DNA of 64,000 bases from Acanthaster planci (lineage: Eukaryota; Echinodermata; Asteroidea; Valvatida; Acanthasteridae): NCBI RefSeq assembly GCF_001949145.1, contig NW_019091511.1, positions 353,200-417,199 on the forward strand, given 5' to 3'. This document shows, piece by piece, positions 51,830-59,882 of the stretch; the first letter of the stretch is position 1, and every line of letters begins with the position of its first letter. The notes under the pieces are model-generated. The model had not been told where the DNA came from. It saw nothing but the letters and a program-made list of their open reading frames with translations, and made no database searches. The translations under genes and the position numbers were made by a program.

Positions 51830-52030
51830 CTTCCCATCATCCCATATCCCATTATCCCATATCTACAATGTCTACTTTGACACCACCCCCAATCCTATCT
51901 ATCTCCAATCTTACGTCTTATCCACCTTATCTCCACCTTATCTTTCCATCCATTTCCTACTCAACCCCCTCCCCATCATCCCATCCATCTCCNCCCCCAA
52001 CAAACATCCTGTCACTTGGAGTTCCCCCCA
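51830..52030. repeat. Pyrimidine-rich cccatcatccc-type stretch with one ambiguous base
   Basis: This stretch is dominated by C and T with irregular cccatatccca and catcatccc words. A single N stands at 51993. A short (GGAC)n microsatellite lies nearby at 52310-52332. No coding sequence is seen. Confidence 0.65.
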
Positions 52031-52528
52031 TCCCTTACGTTTTACTACATACTGTACTGTACGTGTACATTATTTTGTATGCGTCTAAACACTGTCTATA
52101 CATACATGTACATGACGTACATTACAGGAGTGCTAGCTCAGTGTACTACACAGGGTAAGTACACAATACAACTCAAAACGTCAACATTCAACTTTTATAA
52201 TTTTTTCATTAAATCCATAAGTTTCTAACCATTAATGCTACGTGAGACTATTTAAACACTGATGGAATTCCCATGGACCTGCAAGGACAAACTTTAATAT
52301 TTGAGGATGGCCGGACGGACGGACGGACGGACAGAAGACGGGAATCAGGATTACACAGGCTTGCATTTGCTTCGCAGCTCGCCCCAAAACCGTGGGATCA
52401 CAAAATATTAATGGGCTCGCGCGCAGAAATCCAACTTTTGGTGGAATGCACCCCTATCCGGTTCGTAAGTGTGGCGTCATTCAATTTAAACCACGCCTAC
52501 TGCACATGAGTTACATGGGCCCTTTTCC

Positions 52529-52670
52529 AAAACTCGACTTGGGCTCCGTCTCAGGCTTCGTTCCCAAAACCAATCCCCGATTGTGGGCCTGGAGCGTTTA
52601 AATTAAATTGGGTTACTGTAATTTCTGGCTCTCTTGCATCTCATTCGATGTTTTGTGGCACTATTAAACT
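52529..52670 (+). repeat. Direct repeat, partner of 48030-48170
   Basis: See the 48030 entry. This copy retains ccccgattgtgggcctg and the gttttgtggcacta end, after which the two sequences diverge. Confidence 0.65.
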
Positions 52671-53344
52671 GATTACTGCGCTTACAGCTACAACGTCAGC
52701 TAGATAAAAAACAGTTGAAGGCTGAGACGGAGCCGAAGTTGAGAATTGGAAAACGGCCATGCATTGATCGTCGTTTACATGGAACCGGGAGTTTAACGCG
52801 CAACGTCAGCGATCGTCCAATGGTAGCCTGCAAATCGTGGAGCGTCCGCCTTTTTGTCGAAGTCACTACGAACCAGTATTGTCCATCGAGTACGCCCGGT
52901 TTACTGTTCAGCTCGTAATTGTCACAGATGCTAATTGCTACATGTTTTCTACGTGAACAGATAACCAGAGTCGACGAAAGGATTTAGAATCAGTTTTGCA
53001 GAAGAAAAAATACAGTAAGTTTGACTAAAAAGATGAACTTCTATACAATCTTCTTAAAATTTACATGGACTTGACAAATCTTGAAAACTTCCAGACCCCG
53101 AAATTCCTGCACAGGATGAAGTAAATCCCGAAAAGCAATGCATTTTAGAACCAGAACCGGAAGAAAAGCAATCATAAATGAAACAATTACCCTAGTAATC
53201 TCTAGGTTTTCAACTGAATAAAGTAATTCATAGCGCCTCACAACAACAATTTATATGCTTAATTAGTTAGTAGAATGTCGGAAGCAAGCCATACTGTCGA
53301 TTTCGCCAAAATACATTCTTACGTGTACATAATCTCTTTCAAAA

Positions 53345-54069
53345 TACACTTTCAATCATGTGTGAATTGCCTTCATTTTCATCCTCTTATTTATTGACTT
53401 ATCCCTCCTGGCTCCTGCTTTCCTCCCCCACTATCCACATAGAACGTGCACAAGAAGGGGCAAGACCTACCTACACTGCCCACTGCACTGCACATCTTTT
53501 TAGATATATAGGCCTACCATTACCAGATTTGTCAACTTGCACCAAGTCCCGTGATCTATACTGGGTATTGAACAAACAACAAATACATGGCACCCTTCTA
53601 TAGCAAAGCGTGTCATAAGTGTTATATATATTAAAAAAGCCAATTTTTGGTCTAGTGCCTAGTACATCAGTAGTCTGCCTACAGTTAACCGACAGACGGC
53701 CTTAATTTTGGTCAATGACACCTATGACACACTTTGCTATGGGAGGGCGCTATGTTTGCTGATGTTTGATACCCATTGTAGGTCACATGACTTAACAGCT
53801 GCAATCAGTCTATTGGTCAACTTAAAATTCCCACAGACGATGCAAGAGAAGACAGTCGCCAGATCAGTCGCCATCATTGGAAGTGGGGTGACCGGCTTAG
53901 CGGCCATCAAGTGTTGCCTCGACGAAGGCCTTCAACCAACTTGCTTCGAGAAGTCCGACACCATCGGCGGTCTATGGGTCTACCGTGACAGCACGGACTT
54001 CCAGATGACTGGCTCAGTCTTCAAGTCCAGCGTTAACAACACCAGCAAGGAGGCCATGTGTTTCAGTGA
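53345..54069 (+). pseudogene. Truncated duplicate of the FMO 5' region and first 230 coding bases
   Basis: The ATG at 53840 and the next 227 bases match 41060-41289 with only about five substitutions, two of which change residues (Gly to Ser, Thr to Asn). The FAD motif GSGVTG is intact. Homology stops sharply after tttcagtga at 54069. The new sequence adds a few unrelated codons and a stop by 54109. Upstream homology extends to about 53345 with small indels. The copy lacks the NADPH site, most of the FAD fold and exon 2, so it cannot make an enzyme. The identity suggests a fairly recent event. Confidence 0.9.
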
Positions 54070-54138
54070 ATCCCAAAATTCCAAAATCACCACCAATCAA
54101 AAATTCTGAAAAAAATTTCCTACCCCCCCTTTTCCAAA

Positions 54139-54372
54139 ATGGACTGTAATTTTGCCACCCAATTCGAATATACCAAATTAGTCGCGGCTCATGCGGCCTG
54201 GTTATCTGTTTATGGCAGCGAGGTGAAAGTTGATTTAAATGAGAAAGCGAAACTGGACGTACAACAACGAAAGCATAGCATCTGCCTAGTGAGAAAAATA
54301 AAAAATGGAAATAGACTTTATAAACCAGAGCAAATATTTATTTCCGGTGATTTAATAGATCGAGCGGATTAA
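54139..54372 (+). CDS. Small protein resembling RNA polymerase subunit RPB6/omega
   Basis: A 77-codon frame with ATG start and TAA stop. The pattern TQFEYTKLVAAHAAWLS, then a short variable stretch, then KHSICLVRKIKNGNRLYKPE parallels the RPB6/RpoK layout (TkYE...lgtRA, then a basic IPiiirR...dG segment). RPB6 stabilises the largest RNA polymerase subunit; homologs are carried by several nucleocytoplasmic large DNA viruses. The frame is intact, unlike its neighbours. The similarity is by eye only and the typical proline in the second motif is missing, so this is a tentative call. Confidence 0.35.
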   Translation: MDCNFATQFEYTKLVAAHAAWLSVYGSEVKVDLNEKAKLDVQQRKHSICLVRKIKNGNRLYKPEQIFISGDLIDRAD

Positions 54373-54421
54373 CCTATAAAAAATGAAAAGAAAATTTCCG
54401 CATCTGGAGTAAATTAGAACC

Positions 54422-54895
54422 ATGTCAACTCAAACTTATATTGTAACCCACGACCACGGACGTCTCAATGCCAACAACGCAGACCCAAACGTTATATACG
54501 GGCCCTTTTTAACCCCAACAGACTCGTGACATACACAACATTACCCATTTTTTATAAGAAAAATGTCTGTTGATTATGATGCCAAAAACAATCTGCTACG
54601 GCGTAAATCTAGTCTATAAATTTGGTGCCAAAGAAAAAACCCCGAAACTATCGTTGGATATCAAATCTGCTATGAACTTCAACAGCCTACGATTGATGTA
54701 CTCGACCACATAAACTTTGCGACATACAAATACATCGTGTGCTACGGTACACATGGAACTTTATCTTGCGGTGCAAGCGTTAGATATAAAGTCGAAAAGG
54801 CCATTTTAAAGATTAACACTTTCAATGTCATTTCGGATAAAACAGCATTGCAATCGTTACTAGGATCTGATAGTGATAACAGCGACTCAAAGTAA
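54422..54895 (+). pseudogene. Unidentified element gene, one frame of 158 codons with two internal stops
   Basis: Starting at ATG 54422, a single reading frame runs to TAA 54893-54895 with only two interruptions, TGA at 54527 and TAA at 54617. The sequence between looks coding (balanced composition, no low complexity), and the last residues are an acidic Ser tail (SDSDNSDSK). Three stop-delimited pieces lie in one frame without indels. I do not recognise the family. It follows the RPB6-like frame by 49 bases. Confidence 0.5.
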
Positions 54896-55289
54896 TTAAT
54901 ACATATTAAAGATTTGATTGTAAGCTCATGTTTATAAAAAAATATAAGCCCCGTTAATTAATCTTGGGATAGCGGAGTTATTTTATGTCAGAAAACCTAC
55001 CGGAAAAGATATCTATCCTGTAGCTACGGGACATCTAGCAGGAAACCAATGTAACTCAACCTAATAAAATCAGAGTTCAAAGTTGTGCTGATCGAGCGAT
55101 ACCAATTCTAGTAATTTAACTTGGCGCTTCCCTTGCTGAGCGAGGTCTAGCCAATGACGGAAGTGACAGATCTATTCAATCTGCGGTGACTCGTGTGTGT
55201 GACTGAAGTGTAACAAACGACTTATTGTCTGTCCCACGGAGCGCTCAACTATGTACATGTACTGCGTAAATGTTTAAAAAGAAACAAAG
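54896..55289. other. Spacer between convergent element genes
   Basis: No gene is recognised. The 394 bp lies between the plus-strand gene ending at 54895 and the minus-strand gene ending at 55290. Confidence 0.4.
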
Positions 55290-56143
55290 TTATCCAACAT
55301 CCATGTCTGTGTTTGGAGTTGATGAAACGATGTCATCCATTAGTCCACTACTACAAGAAGACTCCAGCCATTCATTAAAATCCTTGTTTTTTTACGGTGG
55401 AGCGATATGCCAGTTTGTGTTTTGTTTCTGTTTTTTCTGGAGGGTGAAGTCCCCTGAGAAATTTGGTTAGACGTGACTTGTGTTTGAGGAGTTGCGTGAA
55501 GGCCATACCACACACAAACAGGCGAGGATACTTTTTGATAAGAAGCCAAAATGTCATATACCCCGTTGCTGTAATATAAGAAACGTCAAGCTCTTCCAGA
55601 AACCACGCCTTATAGTTTATCAAAGGTGCGTATAGCAGTCCCGGTTGAATCTAGATCTTGTCCATTAGATTCGTTTTCACACACCTTGACAAGCTCTGTT
55701 TTTATGCCAGCGAGTGAAATGCTTGTCACGTCTGCTTTTAATCCGTGGGTAATTATCTTCCAGTTGTAGTTTTGTGTGCCCTTCAATTCTTCGTATTCAC
55801 TCAGTCTTGACTAAAGATCGTATAGCGCCGAAGGCGCAAGATGGACAACTCTGTCCAAAGTGTGTAATTACCATGGGCGCCATTTGAGCAAGCGATACGC
55901 TTGCGCAGTTTATGGTAATGCCTAGGCGCAGGCTCACCAGGTCCACGTGCCTTCTGCGGCGCCTGCGCCTTTGCATTAATGTGCATTGCGCAGGCGTATC
56001 GCTTGCTCAAATGGCACCTATGCAATTACAACGTTTTACGAGTATTCACTGTGAAGTTCGCTATCTTGCGCCGCTTTGCGGCGCTATACGATCTCTGGTT
56101 TTGACTTTATTTGTGATATGACGTGTTGTTCAAAGATTAACAT
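55290..56143 (-). pseudogene. SAP-like element protein, disrupted by a MITE and frameshifts
   Basis: On the minus strand an ATG at 56143-56141 opens a frame that runs into a MITE (55813-56097) after about 14 codons. It resumes at 55810 and runs to 55610. That piece contains KIITHGLKADVTSISLAGIK followed by TELVKVCE, which has the helix-extended loop-helix look of a SAP DNA-binding motif. The frame then shifts: 55375-55623 encodes a hydrophobic/basic stretch around YMTFWLLIKKYPRLFVCG. Another shift leads to an acidic C-terminus ending DMDVG at 55290. There are thus at least one insertion and two frameshifts. The SAP call is by eye. Function is unknown. Confidence 0.45.
55813..56097. mobile_element. 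285-bp foldback MITE with 9-bp target site duplication
   Basis: The left end begins aaagatcgtatagcgcc and the right end is its near-complement, ggcgctatacgatctctg. Inner segments are complementary along nearly the whole length (for example gccatttgagcaagcgatac near 55872 and its complement near 55997). Flanks are gtcttgact (55804-55812) and gttttgact (56098-56106), a 9-bp duplication with one mismatch. A 9-bp duplication fits Mutator-like or Merlin-like transposases. The mismatch suggests age. It carries no ORF of its own. Confidence 0.85.
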
Positions 56144-56445
56144 CAGAAATACGCACCTTTCGCTTACATCCTCGTTTTGTCTGTGTTTTTAACAGATCAG
56201 AAAGTTCTTTTAAACTTGAAGCAAATTCCTCTCGTTACTCTTCTCGTTCTGTAAAAACAGTGTCTTATGCTTGTTCAATTTGTTCTTTGTTGTAGCTTGC
56301 GATGTACTTCAAAGCGTCAAATTCAGATGCCATCATGTTGCCAGCTACTGAAAGAATGTGAGATTGAAAGTTGTACTGCTCTTTTTGGGGGACTTGATCA
56401 ACGTCATAGTGAAACTGCGTAGGTGTTTTCAGGGACAGCTGTTAA
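56130..56445 (-). pseudogene. Unidentified element gene with two in-frame stops
   Basis: A minus-strand frame reads QFHYDVDQVPQKEQYNFQSH and on through a helical, Glu/Lys-rich region to a basic end (RGCKRKVRISDV), with two TAA stops before the final TGA (56130-56132). The ATG of the next minus-strand gene overlaps this end by 14 bases (56130-56143), a compact arrangement usual in viruses. I do not recognise the family. Its start is uncertain. Confidence 0.4.
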
Positions 56446-56648
56446 AATAATTGTGAGGTTGGAAAAACAACCTTCTAGCATATCCGAAAAGTGCATGTAT
56501 TGTATGGTTTAGACAACTAGCAATGCTAGACGTATCCACAGAAAGTTTATCGCGAATCGAGGATTCAATATGAAACATAAAAACTGTACTTGCCGTGGAA
56601 CTTACACAGGACGCTGAACAGAGCAACTGTGCTTAAACAAATAAGACA

Positions 56649-57147
56649 ATGACTCGCTATTACCTACCATCACATTTACAAGAGTTGTTTGGTTTAATTA
56701 ACGGAAAACCTCCTCCAGAAGCGTATGTAAAAACAAAAGAAGACACCTGTAAACACGTCAATAAAAGAATAGAAGACGGATTTGTCAATTGTTACGATTG
56801 TTTTAGAAGATTACAGCCTTATACAGACTTTGAAGTGGAGAATGTAGGCGGCAAGTACAATCAGCGTTTTGTTTATAAAAAGCCCAAATCTAAAACAAAC
56901 AAAATACTTAAACATTACTAGACATTCAATTGACAGAAGATCAAGCGGGTTGCATAGAAAACAAAAAACCCAAGTCCTACAGGGCAAGATCTCTAGAGGC
57001 AAACCATTTCGCGCTCTTATTGCCGTCTGTTATCAAGAACTGTTTACGGATCAATCGCCAGACAAAGTAAAAGACCTATTTGAAGTTTTGGATAAACACC
57101 CGAGCGACGCCGTTATGAAATATATACTTTATGAAGAAGGCCGCTAG
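56649..57147 (+). pseudogene. Unidentified element gene, frame-shifted at least twice
   Basis: ATG 56649 opens 90 codons beginning MTRYYLPSHLQELFGLINGK, with two Cys pairs or singles (DTCKHVNKRI, NCYDCFRRLQ). Around 56910-57000 the most coding-like frame changes, and from about 57005 the continuation is in a different frame, ending DAVMKYILYEEGR at 57147. The start is supported because the frame is closed just upstream. No domain is recognised. It could be two genes, but continuity of composition across the shifts favours one decayed gene. Confidence 0.45.
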
Positions 57148-57171
57148 AGGGCGCTCTCTTTAAAAACCGTT

Positions 57172-57842
57172 TATAGTAAAATAAGTTTAAAACGGAAACG
57201 CATTCTTTTTATTTGACCAAAAGCGAGCAGACATTTCAATTAAAACACGAGATTATTAACACAAAAGGTGGCAAATCCGTTGGAGTAAAAATCTACACTT
57301 TAAAGCTAGATATTTCAACGTGACAAACGCTACTGAAATCGAGTGGGATACAAACTTGGACGGTAGACCTGCTTGGATCAGTGGTGAAAGACCGCCTGGA
57401 ATACCTTCTTTTTTAATAAACTCGATCCCGGGCGTATCTTTCAAAGTTCACTCAGAGCCTAAGAGGGTGACGTTGGCCATTACAGACCCCCACCTCAAGT
57501 TGAGGCTAAATAAAGAAGTGTCTAAGATATTGAACTTACCCAAAGTCAAACTTTAACCCGGAGTCATTTATGAAGGCAAATATGGCTTCAGCCACTTAAA
57601 ACACGCGTTTATTCAATGCAAACAGCTAAATACCTGCGACAACTTTTATGACGGTTAGTCTTCAGACTTGCTAGACGTGATAGCTACCGAGCCCCTGAAC
57701 GCAACACCAGAGGTGTGTAAAACACCTACAAAGTTAATAGACTGGAAGCATCAGTGAGTTGACCTTTTCTGTTAAAAACGAGCGAGGAGAACTCGTTAAC
57801 AACAAAGGCGCTGGAATTTTGATCGAGCTAGACGTTTTTTAA
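57172..57842 (+). pseudogene. Possible viral-capsid-type protein of Polinton-like elements, broken
   Basis: The best-preserved piece (57320-57556) includes RPPGIPSFLINSIPGVSF and ITDPHLKLRLNKEVSKIL. Pieces in other frames follow, ending FSVKNERGELVNNKG with a beta-strand-like tail at 57842. The order (beta segments, an LKL-rich patch, then a terminal D/E-x-G strand pair) resembles proteins annotated as transposon-derived in Maverick/Polinton elements of invertebrates. There are stops and frameshifts near 57319, 57556, 57657 and 57755. The resemblance is from memory of family patterns and needs a profile search. Confidence 0.35.
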
Positions 57843-57847
57843 AAAGG

Positions 57848-57858
57848 TATATAATAAA
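57848..57858 (+). promoter_or_regulatory. TATATAATAAA box 6 bases before a start codon
   Basis: TATATAATAAA ends six bases before ATG 57865. A similar TATATAA lies next to the ATG of the minus-strand gene starting at 60467. Such AT-rich boxes abutting start codons are typical of promoters of cytoplasmic or nuclear DNA viruses and unlike the host genes here. Confidence 0.4.
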
Positions 57859-57864
57859 AAAGAG

Positions 57865-58436
57865 ATGACAACTAACATTTGTCCTACGCTAGAGCTAAAC
57901 AGTGCCAAAGCGGCAGAAACTATTAAGTTTACAGGCTTCACAAATGTTACGAGAGCGCGACGCTAGAGAAATCTCTTACAAAAAGATTAAACGGGTGCTC
58001 ACTGCACTCAACTACGTAGAATATGGAGTCGAAGCATTGGGTGCTGCGATAGGTATTTCCGCTTTAATGGGGGCCATTGGCGCACCAGTCGGGCTAGTGA
58101 TGAAAGATCTCGCCATAGGCGCATTTGGAGCATACGCGTTGTTGAAATACGTGAGTCGCAGTTTATAACAACAACTGGAATGCAAACGGGCTGTTGCAAC
58201 GTCGAATTCAAGTTCTGTTCCAGAGCGCACTGATCCACCGTCGGACTTTGATGACCCAGAAAAAAAAGGTTGAGCCTGAGGTGCCAGAGCCTACTCCTAG
58301 AATAAAGCCCATTCAAGTAAAAGAACCACAAGAAAAGAAGCCCCTTGATATTCCCAACGAAGAGAAATTATCTTTAACCGTGGGAGCTATCGCCGTTGGT
58401 GGAATCGCTTTTATGTTGAAAAGAGTAATGACCTAG
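57865..58436 (+). pseudogene. Small hydrophobic membrane protein(s) of the element, broken
   Basis: ATG 57865 follows a TATA box but its frame stops after 33 codons. The overlapping frame from 57902 to 58168 is richer in coding signal and has a long Gly/Ala/Leu membrane segment (around AAIGISALMGAIGAPVGLVM). After TAA 58166 the same frame stays open to an A-run at 58259-58267, where the frame changes to a Pro/Glu/Lys linker (EVPEPTPRIKPIQVKEPQE) and a second membrane segment ending at 58436. It is either one membrane protein with a stop and a frameshift or two adjacent small genes. Structural viral membrane proteins are one possibility, not shown. Confidence 0.45.
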
Positions 58437-58461
58437 AATAAACTAAAAAGTAAAACACATT

Positions 58462-58506
58462 AAAAAAAACTCAATTCTTGAAATCAAAAATTGAGGTAGT
58501 TTTTTT
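58462..58506. terminator. Hairpin between convergent element genes
   Basis: ctcaatt (58470-58476) pairs with aattgag (58489-58495), flanked by seven As on the left and seven Ts on the right. It lies exactly between a plus-strand gene ending at 58436 and a minus-strand gene ending at 58525, so it could act as a transcription end signal for both. This role is inferred. Confidence 0.45.
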
Positions 58507-58524
58507 GTCCAATTATAAACCAAC

Positions 58525-59428
58525 CTACATTTTTTGTACATAAGTAAAGAGTAAAACACTGATTCCAACAAATAAAGTCCAAACATTATCAGCGATCCAC
58601 CCTACCGCTTTACTTGCTACATTAAATTTCCATGAAAGAATGCTTCCAAAAATCCCAGGCAAAGCGCCTAAAACAGACAAGCCTAATTTCTTTAGCACGT
58701 TCGCTAAATTTTGTAATTGCCTTTTAACCCAGTCTGTAATGCCTCCTTTTGACGGTGGTTCTGGTTTTGGACTCGGTTTTGGATCAGTATTTGGCGATGG
58801 AGTACCAGCAGCTCTCAGTGCAGCTACGATAAAACTGACTGTGGTACTTATAGCCAAACTAAAAGCCGACAAAATACTCACAATTGTGACGCCCTGTTCT
58901 CTAAACAAAGTTCGAATCCGCTCGCGTAAAGTCAGATCGCCACCTAGAACTTTTAATAAAGTCTCTTTCAAAATAACCAGTCGATTTCTAAATCCTGAGG
59001 TTAAATTATTTCGCTGCGTTTTTAAACCGTCTAATTCATCGTTTAATTCTTATAGCATTTTTGTTTCGCTTTCTATTTGTTCTTCCGCAATTTCCGGTTC
59101 CGCTAACACGCTTTCTGTCATCTGGATATCTTGTTCTACTCTAGAGATTTTAATCTTTATCAATCGTAATTGTCCTCTAAGCTTTTTCAATATTTGGTCT
59201 AATCCCACGAGCTCTCCGTAGTTTAACCCATCTGGTTTGTATCTGCCGAGTACTAGTATCAGGTTGAGCTTGTGCCTGCCGGTTACTAGTCTACGGTTGA
59301 GCTTGTGCCTGCCGGTTACTAGTCTACGGTTGAGCTTGTGCCTGCCGGTTACTAGTCTACGGTTGAGCTTGTGCCTGCCGGTTACTAGTCTACGGTTGAG
59401 CTTGTGCCTCGAAGTTATCGGTAGAAAC
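58525..59428 (-). pseudogene. Coiled-coil/membrane element protein with N-terminal 11-residue repeats and one in-frame stop
   Basis: The minus-strand frame runs from 59428 to 58525 with one interruption, TAA near 59050. Order: five 11-residue repeats (RHKLNRRLVTG), a segment around LGRYKPDGLNYGELVGLDQI, an acidic/basic coiled-coil, TLRERIRTLFREQGVTI, a membrane helix, a Pro/Lys linker (TDPKPSPKPEPPSKGG), then two C-terminal hydrophobic segments including ALPGIFGSILSW. No ATG is visible at its start. Similar proteins appear to be repeat-encoded in other invertebrate genomes by my recollection, with no assigned function. The last 148 codons after the stop are intact. Confidence 0.55.
59243..59407. 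repeat. 33-bp tandem repeat, five copies, within the coiled-coil gene
   Basis: Units start at 59243, 59276, 59309, 59342 and 59375. The first is diverged and the others are nearly identical (core ggttactagtctacggttga). The unit keeps frame on the minus strand (RHKLNRRLVTG) and also opens a plus-strand frame (LSLCLPVTSLR). Confidence 0.9.
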
Positions 59429-59882
59429 TATTTCCCTTAGTATAAGCTCTCAATTCATGAGCGGTATTAGGAAGTTCTTTTGTTTGAACTTCTCCGGACT
59501 GTAATTTTTCAAGATTTTCTTGCTTGATTTACCCTCTAATGTAGACAATTTTAAATATTTTTGTTTTTCTTTATCGTAGGTCAAATAGATTCTCTGGGTG
59601 ATATTTTCTTCTTCTTTTTTTAAATGAATGATCGTCTTCATCTAAGTGAAATACACTAGGGCCTGTTATGTATGCTTTGTAGGCCTCGGCATTTTCGGCT
59701 GCGTCATAAAATTTGTATACTTTTGCTGCAAACAATTTTAAATTTAATCTTCTAAATTTCTAATAGAGATTAGCTTCCGTTTTGGTTTTTCACCCATCGG
59801 TAATAGTGGATTGGGGTCTTAGGTCGGTGGTGGTGGTGTTAATTCTTCTGGGTGCTTACCTTGCTCAACGCGCTCAGGATTT
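59429..59882 (-). pseudogene. Decayed element gene(s), several frames
   Basis: Minus-strand coding-like pieces in different frames follow one another: a Pro-rich piece (HPEELTPPPPT, then a stop, then MGEKPKRKLISIRNLED), a piece with AKVYKFYDAAENAEAYKAYI and an acidic-to-basic segment, an overlapping Lys-rich piece (59450-59641), and a last piece ending RAYTKGNSFYR near 59430. At least one stop and two frameshifts are needed to read through. No family is recognised. Confidence 0.4.

Larger units (their letters stand above)
44020..53344. other. Repeat-rich intergenic region
   Basis: About 9.3 kb with no gene I can support. It holds a LINE remnant (48160-48445), several sequences that recur elsewhere in the window (44378-44535, 45590-46370, 48030-48170, 52529-52670), an AT-rich degenerate tandem array (about 49080-49420), a pyrimidine-rich tract (51830-52030) and a (GGAC)n run. 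Other open frames such as 46336-46743 and 51034-51391 show nothing recognisable. Confidence 0.5.

Noticed and set aside
58640-59221. 193-codon plus-strand frame
   Set aside because: It is antisense to the coiled-coil/membrane gene, whose minus-strand frame has a far more protein-like composition and layout.
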